Shown here piece by piece: positions 8,903-18,323 of a DNA stretch of 64,000 nucleotides (within the stretch, counting starts at the first letter, position 1; each line of letters opens with the position of its first letter). The stretch comes from Caballeronia sp. SL2Y3 (GTDB taxonomy: Bacteria; Pseudomonadota; Gammaproteobacteria; Burkholderiales; Burkholderiaceae). The stretch spans positions 496,001-560,000 of the forward strand of contig NZ_CP084263.1 of assembly GCF_022879575.1 (NCBI RefSeq), read 5' to 3'. The notes under the pieces are model-generated. The model did no database searches, had not been told where the DNA came from, and worked only from the letters and a program-made list of their open reading frames with translations. Made by a program: the position numbers and the translations under genes.

Positions 8903-10702
8903 ATGCGATTCATGGTGCTTGCCAGCGATTACGACAACACGCTCGCCGAGAACGGCCGCGTCTCCGAGGCTACGTGGGACGCCATCGACCGCCTGCGCGC
9001 GTCGGGGCGTCACATGATCCTCGTCACGGGCCGCGAGCTCGACGATCTGCTCACGTTGTGCGACCGCGTCGACCGCTTCACGCTGATCGTCGCGGAAAAC
9101 GGCGGCGTGATCTATTCGCCCGTCACGCGCGAGCGCAAGCTGCTCGCGCCGCCACCGCCGCCCGTGTTCGTCGAGGCGATGAAGAAGGCCGGCGTGCGCC
9201 ATCTCGGTGTGAGCCAGACGCTCGTCGCCACCGTGCGGCCTTACGACGAACAGGCGCACGCCGCCATCCGCGATCTCGGACTGGATCTGCACGTCGTCTA
9301 TAACGGCGACGCGGTGATGGTGCTCGCGCCGGGCGTCAGCAAGGCGAGCGGCCTGCTCGCGGCGCTCGATGAGCTCTCGCTGTCGCCGCGCAATGCGGTG
9401 GGCGTCGGCGACGCGCAGAACGATCACCCGCTGCTCGATGCGTGCGAGATGTCGGCGGCGGTGAGCAACGCGATTCCCGCGCTCAAGTCGCATGCGGATA
9501 TCGTGCTGAAGAGCGAATGCGGCGCGGGCGTGACCGAACTGATCGACGCGATTCTCGCCGACGATCTCGCCGCCGCGAGCGAGCGCGTGACGCGGCGCAA
9601 CGTGCTGCTCGGAGAGCGCGTCAACGGCGCTTCGCAGCAGGAAGGAGGCGAGCCTGAAACGCTCGCGCCGCAACGGACCGTCGCGCTGATCGCGGGGCAA
9701 TCCGGCGGGGGCAAGTCCACGCTCATCACCGGCCTGATGGAGCGGCTCGTCGCGGCCGGCTACCAGTTCTGCGCGCTCGACCCCGAGGGCGACTTCGACA
9801 CCTTCGAGAACGCGCTGCCCATCGGCGATGCCGAGACCGCGCCGAAAGCCGACGACGTCACGCGGCTTTTGCATCAGCCGAGCCAGTCCGTGCTCGTGAA
9901 CCTCATGCGCGTCACGTTCGCGGACCGGCCCGCGTACTGCGCGAGCGTGCTCGCGCACATGCAGAAGTCGCGCGCGCTCACCGGCCGCCCGCACTGGATG
10001 CTCTTCGACGAAGCGCATCACTTCTTTCCCGCGAGCATCAACCCGGCCGACGAAGTGTTGCCGGATCAACTCGCGCCCGCGCTCTTCGTCACCGTGCATC
10101 CGGAGCAGCTTTCGCCGCGTCTTCTGGATCGCGTAACGGTGTTCATCGGCGCGGGGCCGGGCGCGCAGACTTCGCTCGAAGAGTTCGCGCGCGCGGCGGG
10201 CCACGATGCGCCCGCCGCGCTGCCCGACGACATCAAGCCCGGCCAGGCGCTCGTGTGGCGTCGCGAGGCGGACGGCGGCGGCTGGGGCGAGCCGGTCGTC
10301 GTGCATGTCGAGCCCGCGAAAACGCAGCGCCGCCGTCATGTGCGCAAGTATGCGGAAGGCATGCTGATTCCGGAGCGCAGCTTCTACTTTCGCGGCCCCG
10401 ACGACAAGCTGAACCTGCGCGCGCACAATCTCGTGCTCTTTCTCGAACTCGCCGAAGGCGTCGATGAGGACACCTGGATGTTCCATCTGCGCCAGGGCGA
10501 CTATTCGACGTGGTTCCGCGACGTGATCGGCGATACGTCGCTGGCGGACGAGGCGCAAGCCGTCGAAGCCAACGATGGCCTTTCGGCGAAGGAGAGCATC
10601 GAAGCCATTCGAAAGGCCGTCGAAGAGCGTTATACGCAGCCGGAGAATCCGGTGCTGCCGAACATCCTCGCGCCGGGATCGAAGGACGGCGATGGCGCAT
10701 AA
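8903..10702 (+). CDS. HAD-IIB phosphatase fused to a P-loop ATPase
   Basis: This 599-residue protein has two unrelated catalytic modules. Residues 1-225 form a Cof/sucrose-phosphatase-like HAD-IIB hydrolase, with motif I DYDNT at 9-13, motif II VTGR and motif IV GVGDAQND near 168. Residues about 255-480 form an ATPase with Walker A GQSGGGKST near 265 and Walker B WMLFDEAHH near 365, similar to DUF87/HerA-type NTPases. The last 110 residues have a separate fold. Position behind two GT4 genes suggests phosphate removal from a glycosylated intermediate; the ATPase role is unexplained. No internal frameshift is seen. Confidence 0.85.
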   Translation: MRFMVLASDYDNTLAENGRVSEATWDAIDRLRASGRHMILVTGRELDDLLTLCDRVDRFTLIVAENGGVIYSPVTRERKLLAPPPPPVFVEAMKKAGVRHLGVSQTLVATVRPYDEQAHAAIRDLGLDLHVVYNGDAVMVLAPGVSKASGLLAALDELSLSPRNAVGVGDAQNDHPLLDACEMSAAVSNAIPALKSHADIVLKSECGAGVTELIDAILADDLAAASERVTRRNVLLGERVNGASQQEGGEPETLAPQRTVALIAGQSGGGKSTLITGLMERLVAAGYQFCALDPEGDFDTFENALPIGDAETAPKADDVTRLLHQPSQSVLVNLMRVTFADRPAYCASVLAHMQKSRALTGRPHWMLFDEAHHFFPASINPADEVLPDQLAPALFVTVHPEQLSPRLLDRVTVFIGAGPGAQTSLEEFARAAGHDAPAALPDDIKPGQALVWRREADGGGWGEPVVVHVEPAKTQRRRHVRKYAEGMLIPERSFYFRGPDDKLNLRAHNLVLFLELAEGVDEDTWMFHLRQGDYSTWFRDVIGDTSLADEAQAVEANDGLSAKESIEAIRKAVEERYTQPENPVLPNILAPGSKDGDGA

Positions 10703-10814
10703 ATTGCTGCACTGCGTCGCGTAGCGCGTATAGCGCCTGGCATCGGATGAAGGTTCGATGTCAGGCGCAGTTTGCGTCGCATGTCCCTGAAGGTGCCCTA
10801 AGCAGAGGTGTTGA

Positions 10815-13265
10815 ATGAATACGAACTCGCCGCCAGCGCGGTCGCCCGCCGGCCCGTCGTCGCCATCGAACACGCGATCGCCGTCGCCCGTCGTCAAATG
10901 GCTGACCGTGCTGTTTCTCGCGTTGTCGGGTCTTTATCTCGGCGGCGTCGGCATATGGCTCGTCGCCATCGGAGGCTCGCCGTATTACGTCGTCGCGGGC
11001 ATTCTCATGCTCGCGGTCGCGTGGCTCATCTGGCGGCGCAATACGCTCGCGCTGATCGTGTACGCGGTGCTGCTGTTCGGCACGCTGATATGGGCGGTCG
11101 CCGAAGCGGGCTTCGACTTCTGGGCGCTCGCGCCGCGTCTGGACGTGCTCGTCATCGTCGGCATCTGGCTGCTGCTGCCCTTCACGTATCGTCTGTATAT
11201 GAACCCGGTGCGCCGGGGCGGCCTCGCGCTCGGCGTGGCGCTCGTTCTAGCCGGCATCGCGCTCGTGTACGCCGCGTTCAACGATCCGCAAGAGGTCAGC
11301 GGCACGGTGAGCGCGCAGGCGTCGAATAGTTCGGCTGCGCCTGCCGCGAGCGGCGGCCGTCCGGGCGACTGGCTCGCTTACGGCAATTCGCAGCACGGCA
11401 CGCGCTATTCGCCGCTTTCGCAGATCAACGACAAGAACGTCGGCAATCTGCAAGAAGCGTGGACCTTCCGCACGGGCGACATGAAAGGCCCGCACGATCC
11501 GCTCGAAATCACCGATGAGGTCACGCCGCTTGCCGTCGACGGCACGCTCTTTTTCTGCACGCCGCACCAGAACGCGATTGCGCTGGACGGCGCCACCGGC
11601 AAGGAGAAATGGCGCTTCAATCCGGAGCTGAAGCCGGACCCGAGCTTCCAGCACGTCACTTGTCGAGGCGTCTCCTACTATGAGACGCCTGCGGTCGCAG
11701 AGGCGCGTCAGACGAACAGCCTGTCGTCGCTGCCGGCGTGCGCGCGCCGCGTGATCCTTCCGGTGAACGACGGGCGTCTGTTCGAACTCGATGCCGCGAC
11801 CGGCCAGCGTTGCGCGGGCTTTGCCGCCAATGGCATGCTCGACTTGCAGCATCTGCAGCCGGTGAAGACGCCGGGCATGTACGAGCCGACCTCGCCGCCG
11901 ATCATCACGTCGAAGGTCATCGTCATGGCCGGATCGGTCACGGACAACTACGGCACGCGCGAGCCGTCGGGCGTGATTCGCGGCTTCGACGTGGACACGG
12001 GCAAGCTGCTCTGGGCGTTCGATCCGGGCGCACGCGACCCGAACGCGATCCCGAGCGATCAGCATAGCTACACGATGAATTCGCCGAACTCGTGGGCGCC
12101 CGCCGCCTACGATGCGCAGCTCGACATCGTGTATCTGCCGATGGGCGTCTCGACGCCGGACATCTGGGGCGGCAATCGCACGGCCGAACAGGAACGTTAT
12201 GCAAGCGGCTTGCTGGCGCTGCATGCATCGACCGGCAAGCTCGCGTGGTTCTATCAGACGGTGCACCATGACCTGTGGGACATGGACTTGCCCGCGCAGC
12301 CGACCATCGCGGATATCAAGGATTCGAACGGCAACATCGTTCCCGCGATCTATGCGCCGGCAAAGACGGGCAACATCTTCGTGCTCGACCGCCGCACGGG
12401 CAAGCCGATCGTTCCCGCGCCCGAGCAGCCGGTGCCGCAGGGCGCGGCACAGGGCGATCGCCTGTCGCCGACGCAGCCGTTCTCGCAGCTCACCTACCGG
12501 CCGCAGAAGAACCTGACGGGCGCGGACATGTGGGGCGCAACGATGTACGACCAGCTCGTGTGCCGCGTGATCTTTCATCGGCTGCGCTATGAGGGGCCGT
12601 TTACGCCGCCGTCTGAGCAGGGCACGCTCGTGTTCCCGGGCAATCTGGGCATGTTCGAATGGGGCGGTCTTGCCGTCGATACGGACCGCCGCATTGCGAT
12701 TGCGAATCCGATCGCGCTGCCGTTCGTTTCGAAGCTGATTCCGCGCGGGCCGAACAATCCGATGGAGCCGCCGCAGGCCGGACAGTCGGGCACCGGCGCG
12801 GAGACGGGCATTCAGCCGCAGTACGGCGTGCCGTTCGGCGTGACGCTGAACCCGTTCCTCTCGCCGCTGCGCCTGCCTTGCAAGCAGCCGGCCTGGGGCT
12901 ATGTGTCGGCGCTCGATCTGGAGACAAACAAGGTGATCTGGAAGAAGCGCATCGGCACGACGCGCGATGCATCGCCTATCCCGCTCCCGTTCAAGATGGG
13001 CATGCCGATGCTCGGCGGCCCGATGACGACGGCGGGTCACGTGTTCTTTATCGGCGCGACCTCGGACGATTATCTGCGCGCGTTCAGCACCGATACCGGC
13101 GAGGAGCTGTGGCACGCGCGTCTGCCGGCAGGCGGACAGGCGACGCCGATGACGTATGAGGCGAACGGCAAGCAGTACGTGCTGATCGCGGCCGGCGGGC
13201 ATGGGTCGTTTTTGACCAAGCTCGGGGATTATGTGATTGCTTATGCGTTGCCGGAGAAGAGGTGA
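10815..13265 (+). CDS. gcd: Membrane-bound PQQ-dependent glucose/quinate/shikimate dehydrogenase
   Basis: This 816-residue quinoprotein has five membrane helices in the first 160 residues, then an eight-bladed propeller with the PQQ signature GDWLAYGNSQHGTRYSPL near residue 180 and NSPNSWAPAAYD near residue 425. It oxidises glucose to gluconolactone in the periplasm and passes electrons to ubiquinone; gluconic acid release underlies phosphate solubilisation in soil Burkholderiales. Length is close to E. coli Gcd (796). GAGGTG precedes the start. Quinate or shikimate cannot be excluded as substrate. No pqq synthesis genes lie in the window. Confidence 0.9.
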   Translation: MNTNSPPARSPAGPSSPSNTRSPSPVVKWLTVLFLALSGLYLGGVGIWLVAIGGSPYYVVAGILMLAVAWLIWRRNTLALIVYAVLLFGTLIWAVAEAGFDFWALAPRLDVLVIVGIWLLLPFTYRLYMNPVRRGGLALGVALVLAGIALVYAAFNDPQEVSGTVSAQASNSSAAPAASGGRPGDWLAYGNSQHGTRYSPLSQINDKNVGNLQEAWTFRTGDMKGPHDPLEITDEVTPLAVDGTLFFCTPHQNAIALDGATGKEKWRFNPELKPDPSFQHVTCRGVSYYETPAVAEARQTNSLSSLPACARRVILPVNDGRLFELDAATGQRCAGFAANGMLDLQHLQPVKTPGMYEPTSPPIITSKVIVMAGSVTDNYGTREPSGVIRGFDVDTGKLLWAFDPGARDPNAIPSDQHSYTMNSPNSWAPAAYDAQLDIVYLPMGVSTPDIWGGNRTAEQERYASGLLALHASTGKLAWFYQTVHHDLWDMDLPAQPTIADIKDSNGNIVPAIYAPAKTGNIFVLDRRTGKPIVPAPEQPVPQGAAQGDRLSPTQPFSQLTYRPQKNLTGADMWGATMYDQLVCRVIFHRLRYEGPFTPPSEQGTLVFPGNLGMFEWGGLAVDTDRRIAIANPIALPFVSKLIPRGPNNPMEPPQAGQSGTGAETGIQPQYGVPFGVTLNPFLSPLRLPCKQPAWGYVSALDLETNKVIWKKRIGTTRDASPIPLPFKMGMPMLGGPMTTAGHVFFIGATSDDYLRAFSTDTGEELWHARLPAGGQATPMTYEANGKQYVLIAAGGHGSFLTKLGDYVIAYALPEKR

Positions 13266-13278
13266 TTGGCTGGCGGGG

Positions 13279-13313
13279 GATTGCTGTCGTGCATGGTGAT
13301 GGCGACAGCAATC
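13279..13313 (+). terminator. Long hairpin after gcd
   Basis: GATTGCTGTCG at 13279-13289 pairs perfectly with CGACAGCAATC at 13303-13313 around a 13-base loop, 14 bases after the gcd stop. There is no downstream T-run, so it may act as a 3' stabilising structure or a Rho-assisted terminator. Confidence 0.5.
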
Positions 13314-13384
13314 CGTGGGCGGTTGCGCGGCGGACGCTCATCGCAAGCGCTGGTGGAATGGGTTTGCACGGGCGCACCGTCTAA

Positions 13385-13690
13385 ATGGACGTGCAAGCTG
13401 CCTGCGCGGCTTGTTGTGCCGCACCGCTTCTGAGACTGCCCAGTCGAAAGCGGACGCGCCGTCGCCCGTCGCCAATCGAACGAATTGCTGAGTTACCGAC
13501 GCGGCAGCCGACGATCGAGTGCCAGCCGTCAGATTGCAGCACTTTCTAAGCTGCCGATGCGGTAGCCATCATCGATTGATCGTGAAGAAAAGAAGCCATT
13601 TGCCAGTTGCTGAGACTGGCTGCGCGGCGGACAGATGTGCGGGCGAGCGTCGCCTTCTAAGCTGCCCACTTGGCAGCGACCCGGTTATGT
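13385..13690. CRISPR. Decayed array of type I-F CRISPR-like dyad repeats (candidate)
   Basis: Six imperfect copies of a 28-base dyad unit begin near 13390, 13428, 13485, 13543, 13607 and 13654. The best two read TTTCTAAGCTGCCGATGCGG onward (13543-13570) and CTTCTAAGCTGCCCACTTGG onward (13654-13681). By hand they agree at 21 and 22 of 28 positions with the type I-F repeat pattern (TTTCTAAGCTGCC, 5-base loop, GGCAG). Copies at 13428 and 13607 carry one extra A. Spacing is irregular (about 38, 57, 58, 64 and 47), near but not equal to the usual 60. No cas gene is nearby. This is a relic or look-alike, not a working array. Confidence 0.4.
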
Positions 13691-14286
13691 CTACGCACGA
13701 GCGACTGGAAGGGAAAGACAACAAACGCCTGCGTTGCAATAAGATCCCGTCGGCGCGGCTAGAGACCGGAGCGCATGCCAGCGTCGCGATTCTCTGGCAC
13801 ACATGCGCGAGACGGGCGCAGTTCGAAGAAGCAAGAAAGCTCAATCCCTTGCCTGTCTGATCGGTGTCGAGATCTGCTTGCCCGACGCGCGGCTTTAGCA
13901 ATCGGACGCGCCGAGGCGCCAGCACCCTCGTGCGCCGATCTCTTGGGCAATCGCTCTTCTTCGACGTCGACTTGATCGCCGTCTTCGCAGCGATTCATGA
14001 CCTGAATATCATGGAACGAGCGACTGCATCTCGACGATGTGCACGCGCCGTCTTTAGCTCGTAATGCCGTTATCCACTGTCATTCAACTTGTGTTGCGCC
14101 ACGCTAACGAGGCGACGTCGACACTGCTCCTGCAACTGCGATCAACGCAATCAATTTGCGGGCGCTACATCGGCCGGTATGCAACCGGAATCAAGCGCTG
14201 CCGATGTCCGCGCAGGCCAGATTCCTATCAGCCATACCGGGCGGCCCTTCGCCGCCCGTCTCATTCCCCGGACACCGCCGGCGCGC
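13691..14286. other. Intergenic stretch without recognised genes
   Basis: No reading frame here has a recognisable motif, a good ribosome site and normal codon use. A fragment at 13878-13899 (TTGCCCGACGCGCGGCTTTA...) could be one more decayed copy of the upstream dyad repeat. A hairpin GGGCGGC/GCCGCCC at 14239-14257 lies 30-48 bases beyond the stop of the minus-strand YihY-like gene and may end its transcript, although no T-run follows. Confidence 0.4.
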
Positions 14287-15519
14287 CTACGCCTTCACCG
14301 ACCGATGATGCCGCCCCTGCGTCCGGCTGGATCCTTTAGTGAACACAAAGAGACTCGCGCCCGCAGCCGCGATCGCAAGCCGGATCGGATTGGCCTTCAC
14401 CGTATCGACGCCCTTTGCAACGGCATTCGCCCACGGCGACGTGCGCGTGGTGCCCGACGTCGACGGCGGAACAGGCGGAACAGGCGGCAGCGGCGCGGGC
14501 GCGACCGGCTGCGCGTGCGCCGCGCTCGCGAGCACCGGCGCGTGCGGCGCGCCTTGAACGCCATCGCGAGATCCGTGATTCGACGCGCCGGTCCCAGGCG
14601 CAGGCATCGCGGGCGCGCCCGGCTGATCGGCTGCACTCGACTCCTTCGCCGGCTTGCCCTCGCGCGCTTCCGCTCGCGCGGCCGCGGCTTCCGCGCCGAG
14701 CAGCAGCACGGCGGCGGCGAAGTACAGCCACATCATCAACACGGCAAGCGATCCCGCCGCGCCGAATGCGTTGGCCGTGCCCGCGTGCGTCAGATACAGC
14801 GCGAAGAGCTTCTTGCCCACCGAAAACAGCACGGCGGCAATCGTGCCGCCCACGAAAGCATCGCGCCAGGCGACGTGGCCGTCGGGGAGGTATTTCATCA
14901 ACGCAGCGAAGGCACAGGACAAGATCACGAGCCCGACCAGAAACTGCAAAACGTCCCCGACGATCACGAGCGGCGATTCCCCAAACACCCATTTGCCGGC
15001 CGCCTGCACCGCCGTATCCAGCACGAGCGAGATGATCAACAGGAACGCGACGCCCATCACGAGGCCGAAGGAAATCAGCCGCACCTTGACGAGCGTGGCG
15101 ACGCCCGACTTCTCTTTGTTCTCGGCGGGCCACACGACGGAAAGCGCCGTATTGAGCGACGAAAACGTAGCGGATGCGCCCACGGCCAGCAGCACGAACG
15201 AGATGACTGCCGCGATGCCGCCTCCGCCGCTGCGGTGCGCGTGCTCGACGATGGTCTGCACGCTTGCGGCAGCGTCCTTGCCGAGCATCCCGCTCACCTG
15301 ATGGAAGATCTGCCCGCGCGCGGCTTCCTCGCCGAAGACGAGCCCGGCCACGGCGATCACCATGACGAGCGTCGGCGCGAGCGAGAAGGCCGAGTAGAAC
15401 GCGATGCTCGCCGCCATCGGCGCGGAGCGGTCGGCGCTGAAGCGCTTGAAAGTGCGGACGGGCCACGCCATCGCCCGGCTCATGAGGGATGTGGAATCCC
15501 GCGCTGTCGTCTTGTTCAT
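14287..15519 (-). CDS. YihY/BrkB family membrane protein
   Basis: This 410-residue protein carries the YihY/BrkB domain (residues about 25-290, six membrane helices), with the family start AASIAFYSAFSLAP and the C-terminal GAAGSLAVLMMWLYFAAAVLLLGAE segment. The last 120 residues are a Pro/Ala-rich linker plus one further hydrophobic stretch and a basic tail. Some members were once called ribonuclease BN; the current view is a membrane protein of unknown, possibly export-related function. CAGGAGAATAGCG precedes the ATG. The Pro-rich tail is an unusual extension. Confidence 0.9.
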   Translation of the reverse strand: MNKTTARDSTSLMSRAMAWPVRTFKRFSADRSAPMAASIAFYSAFSLAPTLVMVIAVAGLVFGEEAARGQIFHQVSGMLGKDAAASVQTIVEHAHRSGGGGIAAVISFVLLAVGASATFSSLNTALSVVWPAENKEKSGVATLVKVRLISFGLVMGVAFLLIISLVLDTAVQAAGKWVFGESPLVIVGDVLQFLVGLVILSCAFAALMKYLPDGHVAWRDAFVGGTIAAVLFSVGKKLFALYLTHAGTANAFGAAGSLAVLMMWLYFAAAVLLLGAEAAAARAEAREGKPAKESSAADQPGAPAMPAPGTGASNHGSRDGVQGAPHAPVLASAAHAQPVAPAPLPPVPPVPPSTSGTTRTSPWANAVAKGVDTVKANPIRLAIAAAGASLFVFTKGSSRTQGRHHRSVKA

Positions 15520-15643
15520 CGCTATTCTCCTGGGAACGTGCTGCTTGCCTTTAGCATCGCGGATGCCAGGCCGGAGAACGAGGGTGCGAAAACGCGGGAG
15601 TGCCGATCATCGGCGGCCCGGGAAACGCGCGGGCGCTTGAGGA

Positions 15644-15814
15644 TCAGCCGTCCGCACCGGGCTTCGAGATGTCGGGCGTGCCGCGCACGGGGTTCTGCTC
15701 CGGCTGGAGATCGGTCTTGTCGGGCAACGTCTCGGGCGTGCGCGCGGGCGGCGTGCCGCTCGCGATTTCGGTTTGGTCGGGGGTGGGGTTTTGCGGTTCT
15801 GTGGGATCGGACAT
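15644..15814 (-). CDS. Small disordered protein
   Basis: This 56-residue, Pro/Thr/Asp/Glu-rich protein has no hydrophobic segment and is probably unstructured. The ATG at 15814 has an AAGGAG site 6 bases upstream, which argues that it is translated. Composition resembles the 78-residue protein at 5911-6147. It lies upstream of, and in the same direction as, the YihY-like gene, about 125 bp away. No function can be proposed. Confidence 0.6.
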   Translation of the reverse strand: MSDPTEPQNPTPDQTEIASGTPPARTPETLPDKTDLQPEQNPVRGTPDISKPGADG

Positions 15815-15901
15815 GGTGGCTCCTTGGGGCGTCGGTATCAGAGTCGTTAGCAAGGGGCGTACTCGCGTGCTGTCGCGCTGCCCACGGAGCGCGACGCCGA
15901 A

Positions 15902-16438
15902 TCGTGTTGCGCCTGGAAAGCCGACCTCCGCATCGCCGAACTCGATCCTACGATCCTCAGCCTATCCATCGACATCGACGGTCAGAACGCGCTCTACCAG
16001 CACGGACCCGTCGCGCCCGTCCGCATCAGTTGGCCCGGCCCGCGCGGCGGCGTGCATGCGGAACTGACGGCGAGCCCGCGCATCCGGGCCGATACATCGA
16101 CGATCGCAGCCGACGGTCCCTGGGCGCTCATGCGCCTGATGCGTCTCGGCGAAATCGTGCCGACCGCGACGCCGGGCCGCACGCGCGTGGTCTTCGGCTT
16201 CGAGGGCCGCAAGGCGGTGCTCGATATCGCGACGGCGGGCAGCGTGGCCAATCCGCTCACGAGCGACCTGCTCACCACGTTCCGCTGCCCGAGTTCCATG
16301 CCGATCTTCAACCTGCCCGATAGCGGCCCGCCGCCCGGATTGCCGGCATTGCCGTCGCAGACGCCCTCCGCCGTCGCGACCGCGGCGACCGCCGCTGCAG
16401 CCCAGCCCGCTCAAGCCACTTCGGCGAGTCATCAATAA
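15902..16438 (+). pseudogene. 3' remnant of a type VI secretion tssM (IcmF) gene
   Basis: From about 15917 the plus strand encodes the C-terminal domain of TssM/IcmF. Recognisable segments are LSLSIDIDGQNALYQHGP, VRISWPGPRGG, ADGPWALMRLM, TRVVFGFEGRKAVLDI and NPL...FRCPSSM, the order seen at the end of TssM. The full protein is over 1100 residues; only about 170 are left, followed by a Pro/Ala tail to the TAA at 16438. No start codon with a ribosome site precedes the homology (a GTG at 16052 lies inside the domain), and no other T6SS gene is nearby. A transcribed solo domain is possible but less likely. Confidence 0.65.
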
Positions 16439-16845
16439 GCATCGACGCTTCGGCAGGCGGACGCCCGAGCCGGCTGCCGATGGCGCTCGACGCACCGTGC
16501 ATACGCTTTCGCGACGCGTGTCGACGGCGGCATCGGCCCCCTTTCCGGCACATATTTCCGTTTTTTCGCCGATAGAGGCAAACGTTGGCGGCCCCGAGCA
16601 ATCGGCACGCGCAGCCCACGCAAATTTGACGCGACGGCACCCTAAAGTCCCGCTTTTTCCGGCCGTAGTTACATGCGAACCCCAAGCGGGACGGCGTCTT
16701 CGGTTCCGCCGCACTTTCCATTTGCACCGCCGATCGGGCTTGCCGCGGGGACGGTCCGCTTTTCCGTCCGTCGTCCGTTGGACATTCGGCTCGCGCGTTT
16801 CTCTTTAGCCGATCGGGACCTCGATCAGCATTCCTAAGTGACATC
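16439..16845. promoter_or_regulatory. Leader region of the glycosidase-like gene
   Basis: No gene is seen in these 407 bases. The stretch is GC-rich with short pyrimidine tracts (for example TTTTTTCG near 16562 and CTTTTTCC near 16653). It presumably holds the promoter of the downstream secreted protein gene, but no convincing -35/-10 pair could be picked by eye. Confidence 0.35.
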
Positions 16846-18192
16846 ATGATGACGATCAACTCGAATGCACGCGCTCTTTCCCCAGCGCGTCCGTGCGCCC
16901 TGTTCGCCGTAGCACTCGTAATCAGCGCGCTTCTCACGGCGTGCGGCGGCGGCGGCGGAGGAAGCGACGGCGCGGCGGGCGCAGCGAAAAGCGCCGCATC
17001 CGGCAACGCCGTCAGCAGTCCGGGCAGCGATGCGGCTTCCGCCGCTTCGTCGACTTCGTACTCCGGAAGCGGCACCGTAGTCTCGTCCCAAACTTCGCCC
17101 ACCGCCAGTTCAACGGCCACTACACCGACAGCTACATCAGCGGCTACTGCGCCGGCTACCGCAGCGGCCAACACCGCGCCGACCAGCACGGCGACGCCCG
17201 TTAGCTCGAACAACTCGACGGGATCGAGCGCGAGCGCGCCGGTAAGCACACCGACGCCGGTCAATGCCTCTGCGTCGATCTTCTATGGCGCCAATGGCCA
17301 CAACAACGAAGGCGGCGCTTACGATATCTCGAGTCCCGCGCGTCAGCTGTCGCAATTGCAGGATCTCGGGGCGAAGCTGTATCGCAACGAGGTGTACAGT
17401 CAGGCCACTGCCACGAAGCTTGCGGGCATCGCCAGGTCGATGGCCGCAGGCGGCGTCACGGTGTTCCCGGTGCTGCTGTCCGACCCGCGCTCCTTCAATA
17501 GCGAGTCGGACGCGTACACCGCAGGCTTTGCGCTCGGTCAGCAGACGGCGACGTCGTATCGGTATCCGTACTACGAGGTGTCGAACGAACTGGGCGCGAT
17601 GTCGCTGGTCGGCAACGTGGACGGCGTCTATCCGCAACAGTTCGACAATGCGCTCTTTCAGAAGGCGCGCGGCCTGATTCGCGGCATGATCGCCGGCATC
17701 AAGTCGGTCGATACGAACGGCAAGATCATCATCGGCGGAGACACGTGGCTGCACTACGGCTTCGACGACATGCTCTGGAACGGCACGCAGCCGGACGGCA
17801 CGACGGGCCATCCGAAGGTCACGTGGGACATCACCGGCTGGCATTGGTATTCCGAGCAAGGCGACATCACGCACGCCTGCGGCGGCACCGGCTGCCATGA
17901 CGTGCTCGCCGCGTTGCAGGCGTACGGCAAGCCGATCTGGCTGACGGAGTTCGGCGTGCGCCCGTGGTACGGCTCGGACGCACAGATCGCGTCGTACATG
18001 GTTGGGAACCGGATGATGGCGCAGTTCGTCGCGGTCGCGTCGCGGTACAACCTTCAGGCGATCCAGGCGTACGAGCTTTACGACGATCCGGTCGGCGGCG
18101 AAGGCAACTACGGTCTCTTGATGAACGACGGCGTCACGCAAAAGCCGGTGTATGCGGCGTTCAAGAACTTCGTCGCCGCGCATCCGATGTAA
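16846..18192 (+). CDS. Secreted glycoside hydrolase-like lipoprotein
   Basis: This 448-residue protein has a lipoprotein signal (lipobox LLTACGGG near residue 29), a 110-residue Ser/Thr/Ala linker, then a TIM-barrel domain from about residue 145. It resembles clan GH-A enzymes such as GH39: a candidate acid/base Glu lies in EVSNELGAM near residue 247 and a candidate nucleophile in LTEFGVRP near residue 367, on strands 4 and 7. WHWYSEQGD fits the aromatic substrate floor. Similar enzymes trim exopolysaccharides. Two ATGs are adjacent (16846 and 16849). The polysaccharide target is unknown. Confidence 0.8.
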   Translation: MMTINSNARALSPARPCALFAVALVISALLTACGGGGGGSDGAAGAAKSAASGNAVSSPGSDAASAASSTSYSGSGTVVSSQTSPTASSTATTPTATSAATAPATAAANTAPTSTATPVSSNNSTGSSASAPVSTPTPVNASASIFYGANGHNNEGGAYDISSPARQLSQLQDLGAKLYRNEVYSQATATKLAGIARSMAAGGVTVFPVLLSDPRSFNSESDAYTAGFALGQQTATSYRYPYYEVSNELGAMSLVGNVDGVYPQQFDNALFQKARGLIRGMIAGIKSVDTNGKIIIGGDTWLHYGFDDMLWNGTQPDGTTGHPKVTWDITGWHWYSEQGDITHACGGTGCHDVLAALQAYGKPIWLTEFGVRPWYGSDAQIASYMVGNRMMAQFVAVASRYNLQAIQAYELYDDPVGGEGNYGLLMNDGVTQKPVYAAFKNFVAAHPM

Positions 18193-18323
18193 CGGCTCCT
18201 TCGCGTGAACTCGACGCTCGACCGGCGATGCGAGCAATACGGCTGACGCTTGGCGCGCTAACATAACCCGCACCATCAGCGATTCAAGCGAGGCGATTCG
18301 AGCGAGCCGGAGAAGCGACGAGC

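Noticed and set aside
6965..10897. A 1310-codon open frame on the minus strand opposite the GT4 and HAD-ATPase genes
   Set aside because: It is antisense to three genes with clear motifs, is extremely rich in Arg/His/Asp as expected for the reverse frame of GC-rich DNA, and has no domain or ribosome site.
13385..13690. A functional CRISPR-Cas system
   Set aside because: Repeats are degenerate, spacing is irregular and no cas gene is found in 64 kb; only a relic or look-alike is claimed.
16052..16438. Independent short gene from GTG 16052
   Set aside because: TssM homology continues in frame about 135 bases upstream of this GTG, so it is not a natural start.
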